From Flexistipes sp. (lineage in GTDB: Bacteria > Chrysiogenota > Deferribacteres > Deferribacterales > Flexistipitaceae), in contig NZ_JAXKVW010000012.1 in assembly GCF_036172515.1 (NCBI RefSeq), forward strand, positions 1 to 64,000: DNA of 64,000 nucleotides, written 5' to 3'. A model generated the notes under the pieces. It did no database searches, was not told the origin of the DNA, and saw nothing but the letters and a program-made list of their open reading frames with translations. This document shows, piece after piece, positions 9,201-15,676 of this stretch. Every line of letters begins with the position of its first letter. Position 1 is the stretch's first letter. Position numbers and translations under genes: made by a program.

Positions 9201-9800
9201 GGTATAAAGGAAAAGGATATCGGTAAAATATTTGACCCGTTTTTCACTACGAAAGAGATAGGCTCCGGCCTTGGTTTAGCAACAGCATACTCAATAATCC
9301 AAAAGCACGGGGGTTATATCGATGTTGAATCAACCCCGGGAATGGGAACCACATTTTTTGTTTATCTGCCGGCAGTCTGCAGAGAAGAAATCGACGAAAA
9401 GGCATATGCCGGGCACTTTAAAAAAGATAAAAAATTACGAGTATTGCTTATGGATGATGATGACCTTATATGCGATTCGGTAAAAATATATCTTGAAAGC
9501 TTTAATTTCAGCGTGGAATGTGTTCCGGACGGAGAGGCCGCTTTGGAAGAATATAAAAATTCATTGGAAGAAGGTAAACGCTATGATGTCGTTATTATGG
9601 ATTTGACTATTCCAAAAGGTATGGGGGGAGAGGAAGCAGCCTGTAAATTACTTGAAATTGATCCTGAAGCTGTTTGTGTGGTATCCAGCGGATATGCCGA
9701 TGATCCTGTAATGTCTGATTACAGGAATTACGGCTTCAAAGGGGCTCTTACAAAACCTTTTCATCTGGAAGAACTTAAAGACTTTCTACGACAATTATAA
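6300..9800 (+). CDS. PhnD-like/PAS/PAS/GAF hybrid sensor histidine kinase
   Basis: A 1166-residue one-protein signalling device. Residues about 7-36 are a signal peptide. Residues 38-315 form a periplasmic binding domain of the phosphate/phosphonate (PhnD) type (VRIGVLAKRGEAI.., DFFVTNSAYYVAL). A membrane helix follows at about 323-345, then two PAS domains (363-480, 490-610), a GAF domain (625-785), HisKA with the phospho-acceptor in GIAHDFNN (His814), HATPase and a C-terminal receiver (VVIMDLTIPKG, Asp near 1100). An ATG at 6318 fits the signal peptide better than 6300. No separate output protein is adjacent. The ligand is unknown, and oxyanions are only one possibility. Confidence 0.92.
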   Translation: MPGQNNMNKQKLSAVCLFILFLFILFQPSSSIAHASEKKVRIGVLAKRGEAIVHDRWDATAEYLDKEVKSYNFIIVPLGFDEVFEAAENGSVDFFVTNSAYYVALEYDFGAKRIATLTNEYKGKKTNLFGGVVFTKKDKNDINSFNDLKGKSFMAVDPFSFGGWLMAKREFLSSKINPEEDFSKLLFGETHDAVVLAVENGGVDAGTVRTGTLERMESEGVINIHNFKIINKQKYENFPFVSSTRLYPEWPISKAAHTDTALAEKVAVVLLNMQPDSEAAKDAHLAGWTIPDNYQSVEDCLKAVKARPFENWGEITLKDILRQYGVWFFVVVTLPVFVFLLLAIRQRDLLKIKNAEISKSEENMRTTLNSIGDAVISTDSQGRIERMNPVAEKLTGWDIADAVKKPLYEIFEIRNAQTGKKIKNPMEKVINTGRVIGLANHTLLVSKDGNEYQIADSAAPIKNKDGEITGVVMVFRDVTEEYNMREALKESSEKYKTLYDNAPLSYQSLDEKGYIIDVNPAWLRTLGYSKDEVVGVWIGDFLHPDFRKNFVRKFEIFKKRGYAHDVHLKIRHKDGHYIDMLQEGSIGYYEDGSFKQTYCVLKDITDRLKAEEALKKSNRALKTLSACNETMVWAKSEKELLNDICRIIVEEGDYKLAWVGMVLHDEGKTVKPVAHYGFKDDYLENVEISWGDNPKGRGPTGKYIREGVPEICRDILTDPEYKVWRDEALKRGYKSSIALPLKEAGEVFGALNIYAKDPNAFGRDELRLLENLAADLSYGIRIFKIRDERKKARNELFKMQKLESVGTLAAGIAHDFNNLLTALFGNIALAKMKLKAGHPAYDALSSAEKAMERATSLTNQLLTFSKGGEPIKEKADIGKIVKKTVEFDLSGSNVKAVFEQDDNLWTVLVDKGQIQQVISNLVINAKQAMPEGGHFYVTMENIDTEKSEIPAVKKGKYVKLSFKDEGAGIKEKDIGKIFDPFFTTKEIGSGLGLATAYSIIQKHGGYIDVESTPGMGTTFFVYLPAVCREEIDEKAYAGHFKKDKKLRVLLMDDDDLICDSVKIYLESFNFSVECVPDGEAALEEYKNSLEEGKRYDVVIMDLTIPKGMGGEEAACKLLEIDPEAVCVVSSGYADDPVMSDYRNYGFKGALTKPFHLEELKDFLRQL

Positions 9801-9803
9801 ATA

Positions 9804-10070
9804 AAGTTTCGCACTTCGTTTTGTCTAGCATTCGCTTTTAGCGAATATATAGAATGTTAAACATATTTACCAGTCTAAAGGACTGGTGCTAGCCATAGGC
9901 ATCCTTGCGAAACCCTGTGGAAACAGGGTTGTGGCAATCTCAAAACAAGAAAATAAAGAGATTGCTTCGTTGCTCTCACTCCCTGCCCTGTTAAATGCCA
10001 CAGGCAATCAGCGAAGCTGATATTTAACAGGGTGAACAAAGACGTGAAAACAGTGTAAGTGCGAAACCTT
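9804..10070. repeat. MITE-like element with inverted ends, copy 1
   Basis: This element starts with AAGTTTCGCACTT (9804-9816) and ends with AAGTGCGAAACCTT (10057-10070), forming terminal inverted repeats. Inside are the hairpin module CATATTTACCAGTC..GACTGGTGCTAGCC (9850-9894), a GAGATTGCTTCGTTGCT segment, and a long hairpin CCCTGTTAAAT / ATTTAACAGGG (9986-10032). It has no coding capacity. A second element with the same ends lies at 46056-46207. It starts right after the kinase stop codon. Confidence 0.65.
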
Positions 10071-10124
10071 ATAAGGATAAATTAAGCATCCTTTATTTTT
10101 ATGAAATTATTTCTTCCATATCTT

Positions 10125-10562
10125 TTAAATAAGAGTCTGGTACCATTTGGATTTGCTTTCCTTTTCCATAGCAGACTTCATGAACGGTTCATAATCTTTA
10201 TCGTCTTTGGCAATATGGGTAATAAGCCAGGTACCCAAGTATGTAACTAACTTTTCACCCACAGGCTTACCTTTCGAATAATCTTCAAAAAAAGCTATAA
10301 CTTTATCACAGAAACTGTCATGAGCTTTTTTATGTGCTTCATAAAGGGGATAGCCGTGTTTTTCCATAAGTTTCTCTTCAAGAGAAAAGTGATTTCTTGT
10401 ATAATCAAAAAGAGCATCGAATATTTTTCTGACCTCTTCCTGAGAGGCTTTTCTGTCTATAATTTCGGAAAGATCATTTATGTATTTTATCAATTGCTTG
10501 TGCTGAGAGTCTATCTCTTCAATTCCAACACTCAATGACGGTTTCCAAGAATAGATTGCCAT
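10125..10562 (-). CDS. bacteriohemerythrin
   Basis: A 145-residue single-domain hemerythrin that binds O2 at a non-haem di-iron site. The ligands are visible: His in GIEEIDSQHKQL, His and Glu in TRNHFSLEEKLMEKHGYP, the HKKAH pair, and His..Asp in THIAKDDKDYEPF. The length is standard. An AGGAGGT ribosome binding site and a well-formed promoter (10592-10620) precede it, so it is probably a strongly expressed single gene. In microaerophiles such proteins store O2, detoxify it or deliver it. Confidence 0.95.
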   Translation of the reverse strand: MAIYSWKPSLSVGIEEIDSQHKQLIKYINDLSEIIDRKASQEEVRKIFDALFDYTRNHFSLEEKLMEKHGYPLYEAHKKAHDSFCDKVIAFFEDYSKGKPVGEKLVTYLGTWLITHIAKDDKDYEPFMKSAMEKESKSKWYQTLI

Positions 10563-10591
10563 AAAGACCTCCTAAGGTTTAATGATTCTAA

Positions 10592-10620
10592 TTTATAGTG
10601 TAATTAACCTTTTTCGTCAA
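10592..10620 (-). promoter_or_regulatory. sigma-70-type promoter for the bacteriohemerythrin gene
   Basis: On the minus strand TTGACG (-35) is separated by exactly 17 bases from TATAAA (-10), about 30 bases upstream of the start codon. Position and spacing match a housekeeping promoter. Confidence 0.7.
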
Positions 10621-10905
10621 GGGTCTTAGCTTTGCAAACAAATGATTGTTTTCACATATTGATTTGGATTATCTATTAACGCACTTTGGGGGAAACAATA
10701 AATAAATTTTAATACTTGAAAATTCAGTATTTGCGAGGTATTATTTTTATAGCAGAATTTACTTATTAAAAGTATTCCCGAATAATTGCGTTTTGCCCCT
10801 ATATAATACTTGAATTTTTAAAAGAAGCATTAATTTTTAGTTAGCACCAGCCTTAAGGCTGGTAAATATGTAGAACACATTAATATGAAAATTATGGAGG
10901 GAATT
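10621..10905. other. intergenic region with a hairpin-module fragment and a TATAAT box
   Basis: The stretch is AT-rich and precedes the TraT-like gene. Positions 10840-10880 carry the dispersed hairpin module in reverse orientation (GTTAGCACCAGCC..GGCTGGTAAATATG). Positions 10802-10807 are TATAAT, preceded by TTTTGCCCCTATAT (10791-10804), a 14-mer also found upstream of cooS. I see no convincing -35 box and no gene. Confidence 0.45.
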
Positions 10906-11739
10906 ATGAGAAAACAAAAAGTTTTAATTACTGCAGTGTTGATAACCGTTGTTACTTTTGCTGCCTCCTGTACCAGCGTTTCCAGGGGACTGGGCAAAAT
11001 AACGGCCAATAAATATGCAGAACCGAGAAGTGGTACGGTCTGGGTAGTTCCTCCTCCACAATTGGAACCACCTAAACCGGAGAATAAAAACGTATATATC
11101 TCGTTTAGAAATATTAGTGACGCCCAGTCGGTGAATTTAACAGATGAATTGCGAGATGCCGCCAGAGAACAGGGTTGGAATGTTGTGAGTGACCCATATG
11201 AGGCTGATTACCGGCTGCGTGCTTCACTTCGTTACTTTGGCGAGGTTAAGCCCGAATCAGGAGGAACTGCAATTGCAAAAAATATGGGCGTTATCAGTGG
11301 AGCAGCTGTAGGAGTTGGAACCGGAGCTCTCGTGGCAAATGCCACCGACAACTGGGCGGCGGGAGCCGCCGTTGGAGTTGGGGCAGGCGGGTTGATTGGT
11401 CAGGGCATTTCAAATGCTTCCAAACCCCGTGAATGGGCGATGATCATCGATTTTGTGCTTGAGGAATACAGTGGGAAGCAGGTTGAATATGAATTGATGA
11501 GGAATACCGGAGCGGGCACCCTTGATGCCGCTGGTACCGGCAACAGCCGAATGGCAGCCGGCGGAGGAACAAGTGGTTCAAATACCAGTTCCGGCAGTAT
11601 TACCAAGAAAAGTCATTATTTCCCTCATGGTATGCGGCTTTCTGCCTGGGCTAATCAGATGAACATGAAAAAAGAAGAGGCCCTGCCGCTTCTAAAAAAG
11701 CGGACACGGAATGTGGTAACTAATATTCTTCCCCGGTAA
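10906..11739 (+). CDS. TraT-like outer-membrane lipoprotein
   Basis: A 277-residue protein with a lipoprotein signal peptide (FAASC lipobox) and the TraT fold pattern: an N-terminal half with VYISFRNISDAQ and EADYRLRASLRYFG, then glycine/alanine-rich segments (GVISGAAVGVGTGALVA, GAAVGVGAGGLIGQGIS) that insert in the outer membrane. TraT proteins of F-like plasmids mediate surface exclusion and serum resistance; chromosomal homologues have unknown roles. I chose the ATG at 10906 because GGAGGGAATT precedes it, rather than the upstream ATG at 10885. A serine/glycine-rich insert near residue 225 is variable sequence. Confidence 0.85.
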   Translation: MRKQKVLITAVLITVVTFAASCTSVSRGLGKITANKYAEPRSGTVWVVPPPQLEPPKPENKNVYISFRNISDAQSVNLTDELRDAAREQGWNVVSDPYEADYRLRASLRYFGEVKPESGGTAIAKNMGVISGAAVGVGTGALVANATDNWAAGAAVGVGAGGLIGQGISNASKPREWAMIIDFVLEEYSGKQVEYELMRNTGAGTLDAAGTGNSRMAAGGGTSGSNTSSGSITKKSHYFPHGMRLSAWANQMNMKKEEALPLLKKRTRNVVTNILPR

Positions 11740-11766
11740 TGTGCAAAACTTGAAAATTTAATAAAA

Positions 11767-11801
11767 ATGCCCCGAAATCTTTTCTATTGATTCCGGGGCA
11801 T
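11767..11801. terminator. bidirectional terminator
   Basis: ATGCCCCGAAAT and ATTCCGGGGCAT form a 12-base stem with one mismatch between two convergent genes. T-rich sequence follows on the plus side and an A-rich run lies on the other, so it can serve both. Confidence 0.75.
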
Positions 11802-11811
11802 AGTTACTTTT

Positions 11812-12357
11812 TTAGAAGCGCCAGTTAACTATGGTCATACCCTTTGCAAACTCATTCGGCAGATTAGTAAACCATTTATTTTCCGGAATGATGTTTACAA
11901 AACCAATCTGGACACCTTTATCCATTGTTGCTGCATAATTTACAAAACCGAGCTGTAAACCGGTGAAACTGCCGGCATAGTTTACAAAGCCGGACTGCAG
12001 CCCTTTTGCTGAGCCTTTTGTGTAGTTAAGTATTCCGGACTGCCAACCCACAAAATCAGATTTTGTGTAATTGACCGGTGCCCACTGAACACCTTTATAA
12101 TTTTCAGCATAGTTTAAAAACATGCTCCAGCTGAAACCCTTGCTGTTACCAGTAGAGCCGTTTACGAGTCCCAGTGCCAGAGCTGATTGAGGATTTTCCC
12201 CCCAGATATTTAGGGTTAAGCCCCGTATGTATGTATCTTTGTCATGAACAGCTACATCAGGTGTCAGGCTGAATTGGACAGGCTTGGTTTCTGCAATTGC
12301 AAAAGTGAATGAACTAAAGTAAATTACAAAAGATAGAAAAAATATTAATTTTCTCAT
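11812..12357 (-). CDS. exported surface-repeat protein (LA_2272-like)
   Basis: A 181-residue protein with a clear signal peptide (MRKLIFFLSFVIYFSSFTFAIAE). The mature part is made of repeats of about 20 residues centred on 'GxQxGFVNYA' (GLQSGFVNYAGS, GLQLGFVNYAAT, GVQIGFVNIIPE). Such GxxxGxVN repeats are typical of bacterial surface-repeat proteins first noted in Leptospira, which may form a small beta structure. It has no lipobox. An AGGAGG-like ribosome binding site precedes the ATG. Function is unknown. Confidence 0.7.
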   Translation of the reverse strand: MRKLIFFLSFVIYFSSFTFAIAETKPVQFSLTPDVAVHDKDTYIRGLTLNIWGENPQSALALGLVNGSTGNSKGFSWSMFLNYAENYKGVQWAPVNYTKSDFVGWQSGILNYTKGSAKGLQSGFVNYAGSFTGLQLGFVNYAATMDKGVQIGFVNIIPENKWFTNLPNEFAKGMTIVNWRF

Positions 12358-12499
12358 ATTTACCTCCTTTTAAATAAATTATGTTTTTTTACATTGACTT
12401 CAAGCAAATTTGAAAATTCTAAAAACATTTTATAGTCAAAGATTGAAATATAATTGTGGATAGGTTAAAATTCTAAATAATTATAACAGGATAAATATT

Positions 12500-13294
12500 A
12501 TGAGTGAAAAAAAGACCTTTAGTGTTAACACGTTGTCAAAAAGTTTCGATGATGTCAGCTTATTGCTGCAAGGAATAATTGGCACCCCTACCGAAAAAAT
12601 TAAAACAAAGGAACTGAAGCATTGTATTTCGACATTGGAAAATTTTAAAAGATATGCAGACCTCCTGATGGACAGCTGTTCCTACCAGAATAAAAACACT
12701 ATAAACATCAGTGTTGAAAAGTATCTGCCGGATATGAATAACTTGTTGTTGGAACTTGAGGTTTACTATGGCGGTAAAAATATAAAAAATCTTTCACAGA
12801 TAAAACAACTTGCTGAAAAAATTTATGAAGACTATTTATCGAAAGTTAAATATGAGCTGATTCCCTATATTAACAGCAGAATGTTTTCAAGAAAACTTAT
12901 CACAGGTGTTAGGATTATTGATGCACAGCATAAAGCTTTATTCACTTTTATGGATAAATTTGTTTCAAGAGTAATCAATGAATCATCAAATGAAGATTTG
13001 GAAAAGGTACAACGGTTTCTGATTAAGTATACCCATATACATTTTAATGAAGAAGAAAAATTGATGGAAGAATCGGGATATCCGCGTAAAAGGGCTCACA
13101 AGAGCGAGCACAAAGATTTTGTTGATATGATAGAAAAAATTGATCATTTCAAAGAAGGCAAGAATGAAGTTTCAACTGATGATATCTTAAAGTATATATA
13201 TTTTGATTTAAATCAGTGGTTTATTAATCACATTCTTAAATCCGACAGGGACTTTGTGGAATTTCATAAAAATCGTATGGGTGAAGAGGATTAA
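12500..13294 (+). CDS. hemerythrin-domain protein with N-terminal helical extension
   Basis: A 264-residue protein. The C-terminal half (about 135-264) is a bacteriohemerythrin domain with ligands in RIIDAQHKALF, THIHFNEEEKLMEESGYP, RAHKSEHKDF and NHILKSDRDF. The first 130 residues look alpha-helical and match no family I recognise. They may be a sensory or partner-binding helical bundle. It has no signal peptide or membrane segment. The two-part layout suggests an O2-responsive cytoplasmic protein rather than a simple carrier. Confidence 0.85.
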   Translation: MSEKKTFSVNTLSKSFDDVSLLLQGIIGTPTEKIKTKELKHCISTLENFKRYADLLMDSCSYQNKNTINISVEKYLPDMNNLLLELEVYYGGKNIKNLSQIKQLAEKIYEDYLSKVKYELIPYINSRMFSRKLITGVRIIDAQHKALFTFMDKFVSRVINESSNEDLEKVQRFLIKYTHIHFNEEEKLMEESGYPRKRAHKSEHKDFVDMIEKIDHFKEGKNEVSTDDILKYIYFDLNQWFINHILKSDRDFVEFHKNRMGEED

Positions 13295-13347
13295 TTATGC
13301 AACCCTCTCTTGATGTTGTATAATGTCACGCTGTTATGGAGTTTAAA

Positions 13348-15231
13348 ATGCGTAAAATTCTGATTGTTTTCTTTTGTCTGATTGCTTTAAATGTCTTTGC
13401 CGAAAATGTGTTGTTTAAATATACGGGTTCGGAAAATCCGGATTTAATTGTCCCTGATAGTGTGAGGGTTATAACAATCGGAGACAATGTATACTTATCC
13501 GGTGAGAGACAAGTGATAGAATCTCTTTTCGATAATTCGACGATAAAGGAAATAAATCCCCCTGAAAGAGAACTGAAAAGTATTCGAAACTTAAGCGGTT
13601 GGGTTGATTTGACTACTCAGTCCGGTTATTCTCAGATGGATTACATTTACAGAGTTTTACCCATGCCTTCTTATATGGAGAATCTTAACTCTACTTCTCT
13701 GAGAATATGTCTTGAAGGCTCTTCCGGTGATACGGCAAGTGTTGATGCAGTAAGGGTTTCTGCCAGTGATGCTCCCGATGCTTTTGCTATGGAGTCGGGG
13801 ACTTCTATGGCTACTCCTTTTGTCACCGCAGTTGCTGCTTTGGGGTACAGTTATTTTGGGGCATATTCCGAACAGGATTTACTAAATAATTCCGAAACTA
13901 TAACCACATCGAAAGGTGATGTTAAAAAACTAAATTTTTATAAATATTTAAGTGGCACAAATCCTGATAGCGCATCTTCATTTCAACCCGATGATGAGTT
14001 TTTTGATGTTCAATGGGGTTTGGATGCTTCAAATGATTCCGACATCGACTGGCCGGAAGGGATGGACTACTTTGAACAGCAAAGTAATACCTCACCCCCT
14101 ATCGTAGTTGTGATGGATTCAGGGATTGCATGGAATCATCCGGATTTGCAAAGCAATCTTTTGACTGGCATAGATTACGGCAATTTTGGTTTTAATTTTT
14201 GCCCTACAGAAAATATTGAAGATACTTACGATTATATAGGTCACGGAACCCATGTTGCCGGTATAATAGGTGCTGTTACAAATAATAATTTTGGAGTAGC
14301 GGGTGTCGTGAATAACAATATAAAAATTCTGAATATGAAGATTACATGTGATAATTCTCTTAATATAGATTTTTCTGCCGAACTCAGTGCTATTGATAAA
14401 ATATTGGAGCTTAAGAATAAGGGGTATGATATAAAATTTGTAAATATGAGCTTTGGCGGGAATACCTTTGTAAGTGAGGAACAAGATGCTATACAACAGC
14501 TTATAGACAATGGGATTTACGTATTTGCCGCCGCCGGAAATGATAATGAAACCACGAAAGATTATCCTGCCGGTTATGATAACGTGACTGCCGTAGGTTC
14601 TCTAAATGAAAACGAGGATGCCTCTTCTTTCAGTAATTACGGCGACTGGGTGGATATTTATGCACCCGGCTCATTTATATTTTCAACATATAACGAATAT
14701 CTGGCAAAACCGGATTCTCTTGGTCTTATTAGTAAATACAGCGATGCTTTCAGGGATGAATTTGAGACAGACTTAGCAGATACAACTTTCAGTGGAGGCT
14801 GGTCCCTGGATGGAGCTGGACATGCTGAAATAACTCTGAACAGCTCAAGCTCATGTGGTCAAACTGCAACAAATTACATTAAAATGGGCTCTTTTGATCC
14901 TGATTTGCCGGAATACAGGTATAAAAATATTGTCTTAAGTCTGAAAGCAAGCTCCGGAGCAACTGTAAATATTGACTGGTATGACAATACAACGGACTCT
15001 ACCAACAATAATACAGGTGATGCGACTAACGATGCCGGAACAAGCCCTACCGATAATACAACGGACAATACAACTGATAACACAACTACTACCCCAGAAC
15101 TCTCATCAGGCGGCGGCGGAGGCGGTGGATGCTCAATTGCCGGTAGTAGTGAAAACAATAATATCCTGTTTTTACTTGCTGTAATTGCCCGTCTTTTCTG
15201 GGTTCGAAAGACAATATCGGCAAAAGAATAA
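13348..15231 (+). CDS. secreted subtilisin-family (S8) peptidase with permuted domain order
   Basis: Residue numbers count from an upstream ATG at 13336; I prefer the ATG at 13348 (residue 5), which follows GGAG and starts a clean signal peptide. After a prodomain-like segment (24-85) comes half of a beta-sandwich-like domain (about 86-143), then the catalytic Ser motif SGTSMATP (Ser157). Only then come VVVMDSGIAWNHPDL (Asp261), GHGTHVAGI (His303) and AAAGNDN (oxyanion Asn402). Next is another half domain (474-548), an Asn/Thr linker, and a Gly-rich GGGGCSIAG segment plus hydrophobic tail that looks like a C-terminal sorting signal. Normal subtilases run Asp-His-Asn-Ser. All catalytic residues are present and the frame is unbroken, so the protein could be active. 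Confidence 0.85.
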   Translation: MRKILIVFFCLIALNVFAENVLFKYTGSENPDLIVPDSVRVITIGDNVYLSGERQVIESLFDNSTIKEINPPERELKSIRNLSGWVDLTTQSGYSQMDYIYRVLPMPSYMENLNSTSLRICLEGSSGDTASVDAVRVSASDAPDAFAMESGTSMATPFVTAVAALGYSYFGAYSEQDLLNNSETITTSKGDVKKLNFYKYLSGTNPDSASSFQPDDEFFDVQWGLDASNDSDIDWPEGMDYFEQQSNTSPPIVVVMDSGIAWNHPDLQSNLLTGIDYGNFGFNFCPTENIEDTYDYIGHGTHVAGIIGAVTNNNFGVAGVVNNNIKILNMKITCDNSLNIDFSAELSAIDKILELKNKGYDIKFVNMSFGGNTFVSEEQDAIQQLIDNGIYVFAAAGNDNETTKDYPAGYDNVTAVGSLNENEDASSFSNYGDWVDIYAPGSFIFSTYNEYLAKPDSLGLISKYSDAFRDEFETDLADTTFSGGWSLDGAGHAEITLNSSSSCGQTATNYIKMGSFDPDLPEYRYKNIVLSLKASSGATVNIDWYDNTTDSTNNNTGDATNDAGTSPTDNTTDNTTDNTTTTPELSSGGGGGGGCSIAGSSENNNILFLLAVIARLFWVRKTISAKE

Positions 15232-15676
15232 TTAAAAAGTTAAGTAATATCTTTTCATATTTTCGAAAAGATATCACTCCCAGTATTCTTATAAAATAAC
15301 AATAAAGTTCTGAGCACTTAAATTTAAGTCCCCGAATATGTGGGATACTTATTCAAAAGTCAAAAGTCTCAACCTGCCATTTCGACCGGAAGCGAGCACT
15401 CAGTACGGTGCTCGGTGGAGCGGAGATAAAGCTCCTCCCCTAAATTAGGGGAGGTTGGGTGGGGTATGATATTAAGATGTTTGACGATAGAGACCTCTCG
15501 ACTACGCTCGAGGTGACAGTTTTTTGCACATCATTAGCTATGGGCGGAAAAATAGAATGTTAAACATATTTACCAGTCTTTCAGACTGGTTCTGGTCACA
15601 GGCATCCTCTCAAAATCGAACTAAGTGCGAAACTTGATTAAATATGTTAAAATAAAAATAAAAAGTGGAGTTGATC
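15232..15676. repeat. composite repeat island between two surface-protein genes
   Basis: The island holds the GACCGGAAGCGAGCAC / GTGCTCGGTGGAGCGG module, then a hairpin CTCCTCCCCTAAATTAGGGG, then the ATTAAG..TGTTTGACGATAGAGACC block, the GGTGACAGTTTTTTGCA block and the ACCAGTCTTTCAGACTGGT hairpin (15552-15596). It ends with AAGTGCGAAACTTG (15623-15636), the same inverted end as in the MITE-like elements. From 15423 to about 15596 it matches 18750-18930 closely. I see no gene here. Confidence 0.75.

Noticed and set aside
14119-14496. Minus-strand open frame of 125 codons in the subtilase gene
   Set aside because: It is antisense to a gene with clear catalytic motifs and shows no features of its own.
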